From NCBI RefSeq assembly GCF_014926405.1, contig NZ_JACXXJ020000005.1, positions 1,927,001-1,991,000 on the forward strand: a stretch of DNA of 64,000 nucleotides, written 5' to 3'. This document shows, in pieces, positions 36,399 through 45,278 of this stretch (positions within the stretch are counted from its first letter, which is position 1; every line of letters starts with the position of its first letter). The stretch is from Agrobacterium vitis (GTDB lineage Bacteria; Pseudomonadota; Alphaproteobacteria; Rhizobiales; Rhizobiaceae). The notes beneath the pieces are model-generated. The model did not search any database. It was not told the origin of the DNA and was given only the letters and a program-made list of their open reading frames with translations. The position numbers and the translations under genes are program-made.

Positions 36399-37657
36399 CC
36401 TTCGAAGCGGCGCAGCACCAGCGATGCATTGGTGCCGCCGAACCCGAAGGAATTCGACAGGGCCACACGCACATCACGCTTGCGGGCCTGATGTGGCACC
36501 AGGTCGATGGCGCTGTCCACATCCGGCGTATCGAGATTCAACGTCGGTGGAACGATGCCGTCCCGAATGGCAAGCGCCGAGAAGATGGCTTCGACCGCAC
36601 CGGCTGCTCCCAGAAGATGGCCGATGGCCGATTTGGTCGAGGACATCGAAATCTTCGAGGCCGAAGCACCGACCAGCCGCTCGACAGCGCCAAGCTCGAT
36701 CGTATCTGCCATGGTCGATGTGCCATGGGCGTTGATATAGTCGATATCGGCAGCGGTCATCCCAGCGCGCTTCAGTGCCATGGTCATGCAGCGGAATGCA
36801 CCGTCGCCATCTTCCGCAGGCGCGGTGATATGGAATGCATCGCCGGACAGGCCGTAGCCTACCACTTCCGCATAGATCTTGGCACCACGCGCCTTGGCAT
36901 GTTCCAACTCCTCAAGCACCACGATCCCGGCACCCTCGCCCATCACGAAACCGTCGCGGTCTCTGTCATAGGGGCGCGAGGCCTTTTGCGGATCGTCGTT
37001 ATGCTGGGTAGACAGGGCCTTGCAGGCGGCAAAACCGGCCAGCGAAATCCGGCTGATCGGCGATTCGGCCCCACCAGCCACCATCACATCGGCATCGCCG
37101 AAAGCGATGAAGCGGCTGGCGTCACCGATGGCATGGGCGCCCGTCGAACAGGCGGTGACCACGGAGTGGTTTGGACCGCGCAGCTTGTGGCGGATCGAAA
37201 CATGACCGGAGGCCAGATTGATCAGACGGCCAGGAATGAAGAAGGGAGAAATGCGGCGCGGACCCTTGTCGCGCAGCGTATAGCCGGCTTCGACAATGCC
37301 TTCGATGCCGCCGATGCCCGAGCCGATCAGCACGCCGGTGGCGATCTGATCCTCATCGGTCTGGGGTTTCCAGTCGGCATCGGCCAATGCCATTTCAGCA
37401 GCGGCCATCGCATAGACGATAAACGGATCGACCTTGCGCTGTTCCTTCGGCTCCATCCAGTCATCGGCATTGAATGTGCCGTCTGTACCGTCGCCAAAAG
37501 GAAGGCGGCAAGCGATCTTGGCCGGAAGATCCTCGACCTCGAATTCGGTTACCTTGCGGGCAGCGTTCTGGCCGGCAAGAAGCCGCGTCCAGGTGACGTC
37601 CGTACCGCAGCCAAGAGGAGATACCATGCCGGTACCGGTGATAACGACACGTCTCAT
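36395..37657 (-). CDS. fabF: 3-oxoacyl-[acyl-carrier-protein] synthase II
   Basis: Elongates acyl-ACP with malonyl-ACP in fatty acid synthesis. The 420-residue thiolase-fold enzyme has the catalytic Cys in TACSTGAHA near residue 171, His in INAHGTSTM near 312 and His in GHLLGAAGAVEA near 349, the Cys-His-His triad of KAS I/II. It starts MRRVVITGTGMVSPLG. It lies downstream of acpP with a 246-bp gap that contains terminator-like hairpins, so it probably has its own promoter. Confidence 0.96.
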   Translation of the reverse strand: MRRVVITGTGMVSPLGCGTDVTWTRLLAGQNAARKVTEFEVEDLPAKIACRLPFGDGTDGTFNADDWMEPKEQRKVDPFIVYAMAAAEMALADADWKPQTDEDQIATGVLIGSGIGGIEGIVEAGYTLRDKGPRRISPFFIPGRLINLASGHVSIRHKLRGPNHSVVTACSTGAHAIGDASRFIAFGDADVMVAGGAESPISRISLAGFAACKALSTQHNDDPQKASRPYDRDRDGFVMGEGAGIVVLEELEHAKARGAKIYAEVVGYGLSGDAFHITAPAEDGDGAFRCMTMALKRAGMTAADIDYINAHGTSTMADTIELGAVERLVGASASKISMSSTKSAIGHLLGAAGAVEAIFSALAIRDGIVPPTLNLDTPDVDSAIDLVPHQARKRDVRVALSNSFGFGGTNASLVLRRFEG

Positions 37658-37821
37658 TCGCCCGTTCACCCCACTCAAACAATCAAATGCTAACGCATGC
37701 CTCCCTCAATCCGCCTCGATTGAAGGTGAAAACATGCAACGGATTAGAGATTTCCAGCCCGATTGCCCGTCATCCAGGATGAGGTACGACTGTGAAACCT
37801 GAAAACAACGTCAAAACAAAC

Positions 37822-37885
37822 AGGACCGCAGGTGCATGTGTTTTGCTTGCAGGTCCTTTGAAGGGGGCGGACAGGTGCCCGCCCC
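37822..37885 (-). terminator. Double hairpin terminator after acpP
   Basis: Read on the minus strand, GGGGCGG/CCGCCCC (37864-37870 with 37879-37885) comes first, then AGGACC-containing arms (37848-37857 with 37822-37830), followed by GTTTGTTTTG. The position just downstream of acpP supports termination or attenuation, which would explain high acpP message relative to fabF. Confidence 0.6.
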
Positions 37886-37903
37886 TCTCAGGAAGATCAA
37901 GGA

Positions 37904-38140
37904 TCAAGCCTGAGCCTTTTCGATGAACTTGACAGCATCGCCAACCGTGAGGATGGAGTCAGCTGCATCGTCGGGGATCTCGACGCCGAATTCTTCTTCG
38001 AACGCCATGACCAGTTCGACCGTGTCGAGCGAGTCTGCACCGAGATCGTCGATGAAGCTTGCGCCTTCAACGACCTTGTCGGCTTCAACGCCCAGATGGT
38101 CAATAACAATTTTCTTTACGCGTTCTGCGATATCGCTCAT
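37904..38140 (-). CDS. acpP: Acyl carrier protein
   Basis: A 78-residue acidic helical protein, [17 protein letters not shown], with the phosphopantetheine attachment serine in [10 protein letters not shown] near residue 38. It carries growing acyl chains for FabD, FabG and FabF encoded alongside, and donates acyl groups for lipid A. AGG-rich sequence (TCGAGGAAACCGAC) precedes the ATG. The upstream in-frame extension is not part of the protein. Confidence 0.98.
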
Positions 38141-38435
38141 GTCGGTTTCCTCGACCTCTAATATAAAAGGGAATGCCGTGATGACGTTCCCACCCTGTTT
38201 TGCGCCCGCGGGTCCGAAGACGTCGCCGGCATTTGCGTTGAACCCGCTCTGCACACGTTCGTTCCGTGCTCACGGTCAGGCGCAAGACCTTCCATTTCGT
38301 GGCCATTTTCTGGCCATTTCCGGGACGACTGCTCACAGTCCCCGCCCGATTAACATGGTTTAAGTCTGCCGGAAAGCCCGAAAATCGATGCCCTCTGGTT
38401 GTTCCCAGACCAATTAACCGGGTTTTGGCTTGTCT

Positions 38436-39173
38436 TCAGATCATTGCCATGCCGCCATTCACATGCAGTGTCTGGCCGGTGACATAGCTCGCTTCCGAAG
38501 AGGCCAGGTAGAGAACGGCAGACGCAATCTCGGCTCCCGTTCCCATGCGTTTCATGGGGATTGCCCCCATAATGGTGTCTTTCTGCTTATCGTTCAGCTT
38601 GCCAGTCATGGCGCTTTCGATAAAGCCCGGTGCAATGCAGTTGACCGTGACGTTGCGCGCGGCAATTTCCTGGGCCAGCGACTTGGAAAAGCCGATCATG
38701 CCAGCCTTGGAGGCACAGTAATTGGCCTGGCCGGGATTGCCGGTCACGCCGACAATCGACGTGATGTTGATGATCCGGCCATAGCGGCGGCGCATCATCG
38801 GATGGGTCAGTTCCCGCGTCAGGCGGAATGTCGAGGTCAGATTGACCTCCAGCACGCTGTCCCAATCGGCATCCGACATGCGCACGAACAGGCCGTCCTT
38901 GGTGATACCGGCATTGTTGACGAGAATGTCGACGCCTTCCAGTTCTGCTTCGGCCTTTTCGCCCAGTGCCTTCACTTCATCGCGGTCGGCGAGATTGGCG
39001 GGAAAAATCTTCACACGCTCGCCGAGATCGGCGGCCAGCGCCTCCAGCTTTTCGACGCGGGTGCCATGCAGACCGACGATTGCGCCTTGCGCATGCAGCA
39101 TGCGGGCGATTTCCTCGCCAATGCCGCCGGTTGCGCCGGTTACCAGGGCCTTGCGGCCGGTCAAATCGAACAT
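38436..39173 (-). CDS. fabG: 3-oxoacyl-[acyl-carrier-protein] reductase
   Basis: A 245-residue SDR that reduces 3-oxoacyl-ACP with NADPH. It shows the cofactor loop TGATGGIG near residue 13, NNAGIT near 86, the catalytic Ser-Tyr-Lys region (ITSIVGV, then NYCASKAGM near 150) and the C-terminal VTGQTLHVNGGMAM. The start MFDLTGRKALVTG has GAGG upstream. It lies between fabD and acpP, the usual fab cluster order. The 295-bp gap to acpP contains a short ATGGCCA-type triple repeat at 38291-38324. Confidence 0.97.
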   Translation of the reverse strand: MFDLTGRKALVTGATGGIGEEIARMLHAQGAIVGLHGTRVEKLEALAADLGERVKIFPANLADRDEVKALGEKAEAELEGVDILVNNAGITKDGLFVRMSDADWDSVLEVNLTSTFRLTRELTHPMMRRRYGRIINITSIVGVTGNPGQANYCASKAGMIGFSKSLAQEIAARNVTVNCIAPGFIESAMTGKLNDKQKDTIMGAIPMKRMGTGAEIASAVLYLASSEASYVTGQTLHVNGGMAMI

Positions 39174-39304
39174 GTTCAATCCTCGTTGCTTGAAACCCGG
39201 TTCCGCCCTGCGAAACGCCAGCCTCATGTTAGAAACTTCTGCATTGTGCATTCATAAGCGACCGGCATAAGCTACCAGCCCCGGCAGGCCGCAAACCGGA
39301 TGGC

Positions 39305-40249
39305 TTAAGACATCAACGCGGTCAGGGCCGCTTCGATATCAGCTGGCGAACCGACCGCCGTGCCGGTGATATTCTTGTCGATGCGCCGCACCAGGCCGCT
39401 CAGCACCTTGCCAGCGCCAATCTCATAGAGAACCGAGACGGCATTGTGGCTGAACCACTCCACCGTTTCACGCCAGCGCACCTGCCCCGTCACCTGCTCC
39501 ACCAACAGGCGGCGGATCTCGTTCGGGTCGCTCACCGGAACGGCGACGACATTGGCGATCAACGGCACAATAGGTGCTTTCATCTCGACAGTCGCCAGGG
39601 CCTGCGCCATCGCATCGGCTGCCGGTCCCATCAATGTCGAGTGGAACGGCGCCGAGACCGGCAACATGATGGCACGCTTGGCGCCTTTTTCCGTCGCAAG
39701 CACTGATGCCTTTTCCACGGCAGCCTTCGCGCCGGAAATCACCAGCTGGCCGCCGCCATTGTCATTGGCGATCTGCACCGGGCCGTCGCTGCTGGCCGCC
39801 TTGCAGACCTTTTCGACATCGCCATGCTCCAGACCGATAATTGCCGCCATGGCGCCAGCCCCAACCGGAACTGCGGCCTGCATGGCATTGCCACGAATGC
39901 GCAACAGGCGAGCGGTATCGGCAAGGCTGAAGGTGCCGGCGGCACAGAGCGCCGAATATTCACCAAGCGAGTGGCCCGCGACATAGGACACTTTGCGCGC
40001 CAACGAAAAACCACGCGCTTCCATGACCCGCAGCACCGCGATGGACACAGCCATCAGCGCCGGCTGGGCATTGGCCGTCAGGGTCAGATCCTCAGCGGAC
40101 CCGTTCCACATCACGTCCGACAGTTTCTGGCCGAGTGCATCGTCAACTTCGTCAAAAACCGTGCGGGCTTCCGGAAAAGCCTCAGCCAGATCCTTGCCCA
40201 TTCCGACGACCTGGCTGCCCTGGCCCGGAAATGTAAATGCGACACCCAT
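39305..40249 (-). CDS. fabD: Malonyl-CoA:ACP transacylase
   Basis: Loads malonyl groups onto AcpP. The 314-residue protein begins MGVAFTFPGQGSQVVGMG with the family PGQGSQ motif, has the nucleophilic Ser in GHSLGEYSALC near residue 92, and the catalytic His in SAPFHSTLM near 200. It is the first gene of the leftward fab cluster. The start at 40249 is preferred over an upstream frame extension. Confidence 0.97.
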   Translation of the reverse strand: MGVAFTFPGQGSQVVGMGKDLAEAFPEARTVFDEVDDALGQKLSDVMWNGSAEDLTLTANAQPALMAVSIAVLRVMEARGFSLARKVSYVAGHSLGEYSALCAAGTFSLADTARLLRIRGNAMQAAVPVGAGAMAAIIGLEHGDVEKVCKAASSDGPVQIANDNGGGQLVISGAKAAVEKASVLATEKGAKRAIMLPVSAPFHSTLMGPAADAMAQALATVEMKAPIVPLIANVVAVPVSDPNEIRRLLVEQVTGQVRWRETVEWFSHNAVSVLYEIGAGKVLSGLVRRIDKNITGTAVGSPADIEAALTALMS

Positions 40250-40456
40250 GCGGTACTCCCTGCTAATTTCCTTCTCCAATTCACAAACTATCCTGGAGAG
40301 TCAACCCTTCGAGGCCGTATCGACGCCTCAACCCCGGTGAAGTCACAGGCTTTGGAGGTGCATTGGCGGGTCTTGCGGATCGGAAAATTCCCTCTACATT
40401 CCGCCTCGATCCCTCCCTGCTCGCAAAGAGCTTTTTCAAAACCTGGACCATAGACC

Positions 40457-41500
40457 ATGAAATATAACAGGCTTGGCCGCACGGATATTTCCGTCTCCTC
40501 AATCTGCCTCGGCACCATGACCTGGGGAAGCCAGAATACCAAGGAAGACGCCTTCGCACAAATGGACTATGCCCTTGATAAGGGTGTCAATTTCTTCGAT
40601 ACCGCAGAGCTTTATCCCACCACGCCGCTCTCTGCCGAAACCTATACGGATACCGAAAAACTGATCGGCCTGTGGTTTGAAAAAACCGGAAAGCGTAAGG
40701 ATGTGGTGCTGGCAACCAAGGTTGCAGGCGCGGGTCGACCCTATATCCGCGGTGGTGCACCGATCACTGCCGACACGATCCGCGAGGCGGTCGATGCCAG
40801 CCTGATGCGGCTGAAAACCGATTATATCGACCTCTATCAAATTCATTGGCCCAATCGCGGTCATTATCATTTCCGTGGTGTCTGGGGCTATGATCCATCC
40901 AACCAGAACCGCGCCCAGGTGCTGGCCGAAATCACCGAAAAGCTTGAGGCGCTCCAGGATTGCGTCACCGCTGGCAAGATCCTCGCCATCGGCCTGTCGA
41001 ACGAAACCACCTGGGGCACTCAGAAATTTCTATCGATTGCCGAAGAAAAAGGCCTGCCTCGCGTCGCCAGCGTGCAGAACGAATATAACCTGCTTTACCG
41101 TCCGCATGATCTCGACATGGCGGAACTGTCCCACCACGAACAGGTCGGGCTGCTGTCCTACTCGCCGCTGGCTGGCGGCATCCTGAGCGGCAAATATCTT
41201 GATGGCGCAAAGCCCGCCGGATCGCGCGGCTCGATCAATGGTGACATCGGCGGTCGCCTCACACCGCATCAGGAACCCGCTACCCGCGCCTATCTGGATC
41301 TGGCGAAACAGCATGGCCTCGACCCGTCGCAAATGGCGCTGGCCTTCTGCCTGACCCGCCCGTTCATGGCCTCGGTCATTATTGGCGCGACCAGCATGGA
41401 GCAACTGAAAACCAATATCGGTGCTGCGGACGTCACCCTGTCCGACGAAGTGATGAAGGGCATTGCTGCGATTTATCGGCAATATCCCATGCCGATCTGA
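40457..41500 (+). CDS. Aldo/keto reductase (Tas-like)
   Basis: A 347-residue TIM-barrel oxidoreductase. It starts MKYNRLGRTDISVSSICLGTMTWG and shows the catalytic tetrad: Asp and Tyr in FFDTAELYPT near residues 52-57, Lys in LATKVAG near 86, and His in YQIHWPN near 120. The C-terminal GATSMEQLKTNI binds NADPH phosphate. The size and the MTWG start fit the Tas/YghZ group. The physiological substrate is unknown. It is followed by a strong terminator, so it is monocistronic. Confidence 0.9.
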   Translation: MKYNRLGRTDISVSSICLGTMTWGSQNTKEDAFAQMDYALDKGVNFFDTAELYPTTPLSAETYTDTEKLIGLWFEKTGKRKDVVLATKVAGAGRPYIRGGAPITADTIREAVDASLMRLKTDYIDLYQIHWPNRGHYHFRGVWGYDPSNQNRAQVLAEITEKLEALQDCVTAGKILAIGLSNETTWGTQKFLSIAEEKGLPRVASVQNEYNLLYRPHDLDMAELSHHEQVGLLSYSPLAGGILSGKYLDGAKPAGSRGSINGDIGGRLTPHQEPATRAYLDLAKQHGLDPSQMALAFCLTRPFMASVIIGATSMEQLKTNIGAADVTLSDEVMKGIAAIYRQYPMPI

Positions 41501-41531
41501 CAGCTTTTTGGCGAGCCAAGAATAACCATAG

Positions 41532-41558
41532 GGGTGGGAGATATCCCGCCCTTTTTTT
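41532..41558 (+). terminator. Intrinsic terminator after the aldo/keto reductase
   Basis: GGGTGGGA (41532-41539) pairs with TCCCGCCC (41544-41551), with one G-U pair and a GATA loop, followed by seven Ts. Confidence 0.85.
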
Positions 41559-41659
41559 AACCCTTTGCTCACCGCATTTGCAGGCAAAAGTAGCTTTACC
41601 TATCTTTATATATAAGTGTGCTCTTATCTTGTGGCTCGTACCGGGCACGGAGAGCGGAC

Positions 41660-42565
41660 ATGAGCAGCATCAACAGTTTCTATCGCGACCCAAATGCCGT
41701 CGCCTATGCAAGCCAGCTGTTTTCCGGCAACAGCGCGGCCAAACCCACAACAACGACAAACACTGGCCATAGCCAATCTGATCGTGGCACAGTCTCCGAC
41801 AGCGCCGGGCAACGGGCACTGGCCCGCATCATCGAAATTCTCAGCCTTGGCGATGGCGGCAGCGCCGACCAGGCGGATGTCAGTGAAAGCCTTGGCTATG
41901 TTACCAGCGTTACCGGCACGGAGGGCAATGACAGCCTGACCTTTACCGGCCGCGGCGTCTATCAGGTCGAGACCGGCAATGGCGACGACAGCCTGGTGGC
42001 CAAAAGCGCCGCCATAGCAGGAATTGCACTTGGCGAGGGCAAGGACAGCCTGAAGGCCAGCGCCACCCTGCTCTCGGAGATCGACGGCGGAGCCGGTGAT
42101 GACGATATCCAGTTAACCGGATCGCTGATCATGGCGGTAACGGGCGGCGACGGGAACGACACGATCAAAGCCTCCGGCGACACGCTTGCCAATATTGATG
42201 GCGGTGCTGGCGACGATACGATGTATCTCGAAGGCAGCCGCATTTTCGCCTCCGGCGGAACAGGCAATGATACGGTGACCATCCACCAAAAACCCGGCAG
42301 CAATAGCGTGGCCGAATATGCCTTTGCCGCTGGCGATGGTCAGGACAGCGTGACCACGGATGGGCCACTCTCTCTTCGATTGGGCGGATTTCAGCAGAGC
42401 GATATCACTGTCACCGCTGGCACCAATAGCCTGATCCTGACCTTTGCAGGGTCGTCCGACAAGATGACCGTGACCTTTGACGGCGCGGCGGCCAAAGGCT
42501 CCACGCCGAGCTTTGCATTTGCCAATCAGGATGGCCACCTGACTCTCCAGATCAAATCGGCCTGA
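41660..42565 (+). CDS. Gly-Asp repeat protein with 19-residue period (RTX-like beta-solenoid)
   Basis: A 301-residue protein with no Sec signal peptide. Residues 1-83 are Ser/Thr/Ala-rich with a short helix (QRALARIIEILSLG). From residue 84, six exact 19-residue units run to 197, each of the form [VI]xxGxGxD[STD][LIM] plus nine residues; a seventh (SGGTGNDTV) is shifted by one and an eighth (FAAGDGQDSV) follows near 222. The GxGxD block is the calcium half-turn of RTX beta-rolls, but the alternate half-turn lacks it. A beta-rich C-terminal 60 residues (LTLQIKSA end) could be a type I secretion signal. No named family was recognised. Export by type I is inference; no exporter genes are adjacent. 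Confidence 0.75.
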   Translation: MSSINSFYRDPNAVAYASQLFSGNSAAKPTTTTNTGHSQSDRGTVSDSAGQRALARIIEILSLGDGGSADQADVSESLGYVTSVTGTEGNDSLTFTGRGVYQVETGNGDDSLVAKSAAIAGIALGEGKDSLKASATLLSEIDGGAGDDDIQLTGSLIMAVTGGDGNDTIKASGDTLANIDGGAGDDTMYLEGSRIFASGGTGNDTVTIHQKPGSNSVAEYAFAAGDGQDSVTTDGPLSLRLGGFQQSDITVTAGTNSLILTFAGSSDKMTVTFDGAAAKGSTPSFAFANQDGHLTLQIKSA

Positions 42566-42720
42566 TCGTTTCTCCCAAAAACCGCATGATGTTCTTGGCT
42601 CGCCTGCAACTTTGTCTGCGAGGCATGGAACCTGCTGGTGCCTTGATCGTTTTCCCGAATAAATTTTAACGACACTTTATACTCCCCTCGGTGGAAATCT
42701 GATCAATCATGGAGGTTGCC

Positions 42721-43764
42721 ATGTGCCGCTATTGCCAAATCATTCCCGAAAAAGTGCTGATCGCCCTATCCCATGACCAGGATTTTCCTGCTGCCGTCCG
42801 CGAGCGGTTGCAGGAAACAATGCATCACGACCATCAACTGCGCCAGTTTCGAGACAGCGCCCGGCAACTGACCATCGCCAAGCGGCCTTTTCGGGCGTTT
42901 TCCGTGACCGTGGCCCAGGCACCGGACATCCCTGTTTATACCTGCAATAACGGCATGACCCTTCCCGGCGTACAGATCGTCAATCCCGGTTCATCAAAGG
43001 ATGCCCAGGTGAAGACCACATTCGACACCACGAGCGGGGTCGAGGAATTCTTCAGCAGCGTCTTCAAGCGCAATTCCATCGACGGCAATGGCATGACCAT
43101 CCTGTCGTCGGTCCATTACGGCAGGGATTACAACAACGCCTTCTGGAACGGCTCGCAAATGGCCTACGGCGATGGCGACGGGGAAATTTTCACCCCGTTT
43201 TGTGAGAGCGCCGATGTGGTCGGCCATGAACTGACCCATGGCATCACCCAATATACCCTGGGCCTCGACTATGAAAACCAGCCGGGCGGGCTGAATGAGA
43301 GCTTGTCGGATGTGTTCGGCAGCATGTTCAAGCAATGGACGAAAGGCCAGAGTGCCGATGAGGCCGATTGGCTGATCGGCAATGACATTCTCGGCCCGAC
43401 AGCCCGGCAGAAATATACTTGCCTGCGCGACATGGCCAATCCTGACGCATCCCATTGCATGGCCGACCAGATCAGCCATTTCAGCGATTATCGCGATGGC
43501 ATGGACCCACACGAGAGCAGCGGCATCGCCAACCGCGCCTTTTATCTGGCCGCCACCCGCATCGGCGGCAAAAGCTGGGACAAGGCCGGACAGATATGGT
43601 ATGATGCACTCATAAAGAATGGCAGCAACCCGGACATGACCATGGCGGAATTTGCCGATGCGACCCGGGCCGGAGCTGCCAGGCTTTATCCAGGAGATGG
43701 ACCGCTCGCAGAGGTGCTCGATACCGCGTGGAGCGAAGTGGGTTTGCAAAGTGCTTCGGTCTGA
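42721..43764 (+). CDS. Protealysin-like M4 metalloprotease
   Basis: A 347-residue thermolysin-family peptidase. The zinc site is HELTH near residue 170, with the third ligand Glu in GGLNESLSD near 190 and the catalytic His region HESSGIANRAFY near 267. No signal peptide is present; the short N-terminal propeptide (about 45 residues, MCRYCQIIPEKVLIAL) is of the protealysin type, in which an IPPxxL motif is cut on activation, here with Glu in place of the second Pro. The ATG at 42721 follows GGAGG. Protealysins act inside cells or leave by non-Sec routes. The gene is followed by an emfourin-like inhibitor. Confidence 0.92.
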   Translation: MCRYCQIIPEKVLIALSHDQDFPAAVRERLQETMHHDHQLRQFRDSARQLTIAKRPFRAFSVTVAQAPDIPVYTCNNGMTLPGVQIVNPGSSKDAQVKTTFDTTSGVEEFFSSVFKRNSIDGNGMTILSSVHYGRDYNNAFWNGSQMAYGDGDGEIFTPFCESADVVGHELTHGITQYTLGLDYENQPGGLNESLSDVFGSMFKQWTKGQSADEADWLIGNDILGPTARQKYTCLRDMANPDASHCMADQISHFSDYRDGMDPHESSGIANRAFYLAATRIGGKSWDKAGQIWYDALIKNGSNPDMTMAEFADATRAGAARLYPGDGPLAEVLDTAWSEVGLQSASV

Positions 43765-43818
43765 TGCGTTTGCCAGGATCACGGCGGCATCGATCAGGGC
43801 CGTAAAGGTCAAGAACGT

Positions 43819-44103
43819 ATGGATGAACTCATTCTTGAAAAAATGGGCGGCTTTGCTGGCTTCGGCGGAGCAAGATCGGCATTGCGCAGCGATGGGGTCT
43901 GCGCCGTCGAAAAACTGAGCGCGGCCGAAAAACAGCTGATCGAAGAGTTTTTCCGGCATTCGGTGCCTCAAACAGCAGCCGTAGCGGATGGTTTTCGCTA
44001 TCGAATCGTCTGGCCGTCGCGTTTCGGCGACCAGTCCGTGGACGTGCCTGAAAGCCTGGTGCCGGATGAAATCAAGGCCGCCGTCAAGGATCGGCTTAGG
44101 TAA
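43819..44103 (+). CDS. Emfourin-like inhibitor of M4 proteases
   Basis: A 94-residue protein. It begins MDELILEKMGGFAGFGG and has FRYRIVW near residue 60 and VPESLVPDEIKAAV near 76. The GGFAG start, the basic-to-beta FRYRI strand and the LPE-like C-terminus match the pattern I know for emfourin, the small protein made from the gene after protealysin that inhibits the mature protease. AAGG lies upstream of the ATG. The 54-bp gap after the protease supports co-transcription. The call is by pattern and position and needs a profile search. Confidence 0.7.
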   Translation: MDELILEKMGGFAGFGGARSALRSDGVCAVEKLSAAEKQLIEEFFRHSVPQTAAVADGFRYRIVWPSRFGDQSVDVPESLVPDEIKAAVKDRLR

Positions 44104-44410
44104 GAGCCCCATCTTATAATATTACCTCGGCGCACAACCGTTACGTTTCCCCAGCTTTTTGCTTGCTTTCCGGCTGAAACCAGCTATAAGCCCGCTGTTC
44201 GCAACACCCGGTCTTTTGGCTGGTGGCTGAACGGAGGGCCGGCAGACTTGTTTTGCCGTCAGAAACGAAAAGCGTTTCGGCCTCCCGTGTCTCCGCTCTC
44301 GACCGTCTCGTACAACGCTTTTCTTGCCCCGGGCCTTGCCCGATCAGGAGCAGTCGTTGAGGCTTAGCGCCGATCCGGGTGATGATCACAGCAAGAAAGG
44401 CAAAGCTATC
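44104..44410 (+). promoter_or_regulatory. Leader region of rpsF with nested helices that can bury the ribosome binding site
   Basis: Within this 307-bp gap, GCTTTTCTTGC (44317-44327) can pair with GCAAGAAAGGC (44391-44401; one G-U), which contains the AAAGG Shine-Dalgarno sequence ten bases before the rpsF ATG. Inside it CCCGG (44328-44332) pairs with CCGGG (44375-44379), and GCCTT (44333-44337) with GAGGC (44359-44363). This is the layout of a translational autoregulation leader; S6:S18 is known to repress its own operon through an rpsF leader in many bacteria. The left 200 bp should hold the promoter. Confidence 0.6.
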
Positions 44411-44872
44411 ATGGCTCTTTATGAACATGTATTCCTTGCCCGGCAGGATATGTCCGCACAGCAGGTTGATGCCCTCGTAGAACAGTACAAGGGTGTTATC
44501 GAAGCAAATGGCGGCAAAGTCGGGCGCGTAGAAAACTGGGGCCTGAAGTCCCTGACCTACCGCATCAACAAGAACCGCAAGGCTCACTACGCTCTGATGG
44601 ACATCGATGCACCGGCTGCTGCCGTGCACGAAGTCGAGCGTCAGATGCGCATCAACGAAGACGTTCTTCGTTACATGACCATCGCCGTTGAAGCCCACGA
44701 AGAAGGCCCGTCTGCCATGATGCAGAAGCGCGACCGCGACGACCGTCCGCGCCGCGATGGCGACCGTCCGGATCGTGGCGACCGCGGTGATCGTGGTGAT
44801 CGTGGTCCCCGTGAAGGTGGCCGTGAAAGCTTTGGTGATCGTCCGCGCCGTCCGCGCGAAGATCGCGCATAA
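44411..44872 (+). CDS. rpsF: 30S ribosomal protein S6
   Basis: A 153-residue protein of the 30S platform that pairs with S18. Residues 1-100 are the conserved S6 fold ([42 protein letters not shown] near 47). The last 50 residues form an Arg/Asp-rich, low-complexity tail containing three RGD-like DRG units, a feature of rhizobial S6. The start at 44411 is the conserved one; upstream in-frame codons are in the leader. It is followed by rpsR after 12 bp. Confidence 0.97.
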   Translation: MALYEHVFLARQDMSAQQVDALVEQYKGVIEANGGKVGRVENWGLKSLTYRINKNRKAHYALMDIDAPAAAVHEVERQMRINEDVLRYMTIAVEAHEEGPSAMMQKRDRDDRPRRDGDRPDRGDRGDRGDRGPREGGRESFGDRPRRPREDRA

Positions 44873-44884
44873 GGAGATTTGACT

Positions 44885-45133
44885 ATGGCTGAAGTTTCCT
44901 CTTCCACGGTTCGTCGTCCGTTCCATCGCCGTCGCAAGACCTGCCCTTTCTCCGGCGCTAACGCTCCGAAGATCGACTACAAGGACGTGCGTCTGCTGCA
45001 GCGCTACATTTCCGAGCGCGGCAAGATCGTTCCCTCGCGGATCACGGCTGTTTCGCAGAAGAAGCAGCGCGAGCTGGCCAAGGCCATCAAGCGCGCCCGC
45101 TTCCTCGGCCTGCTGCCTTACGTCGTTGCTTAA
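44885..45133 (+). CDS. rpsR: 30S ribosomal protein S18
   Basis: An 82-residue protein, [24 protein letters not shown], with the S18 core [27 protein letters not shown] near residue 30. It binds S6 in the small subunit. AAGGAG lies seven bases upstream of the ATG. The CPFSG cysteine is conserved among bacterial S18 proteins. Confidence 0.98.
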   Translation: MAEVSSSTVRRPFHRRRKTCPFSGANAPKIDYKDVRLLQRYISERGKIVPSRITAVSQKKQRELAKAIKRARFLGLLPYVVA

Positions 45134-45153
45134 TCTAAGTTGACGTGACTTTG

Positions 45154-45175
45154 CGGCTCCCGTTTTCGGGGGCCG
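45154..45175 (+). terminator. Stem-loop after rpsR
   Basis: A 9-bp stem with one G-U pair (CGGCTCCCG at 45154-45162, CGGGGGCCG at 45167-45175) caps a TTTT loop. No T tract follows; it may attenuate transcription or define a processed 3' end. Confidence 0.45.
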
Positions 45176-45278
45176 TCTCCCTTCCGCGATGGGCGTGGAT
45201 CGGAACGGATAAATCCCATGTTGAGGTGCAGGCCGCTTGCCGGTATCGCCCTCTAACTGCCAGGCGCAGGACAGCGAC

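Noticed and set aside
36491..37693. 400-residue plus-strand frame opposite fabF
   Set aside because: fabF has all three catalytic residues in the other strand; the plus frame is a GC-rich shadow.
44711..44860. Tandem GATCGTGG-like DNA repeats as a possible repeat array
   Set aside because: They encode the Asp-Arg-Gly tail of ribosomal protein S6 and are a coding low-complexity region.
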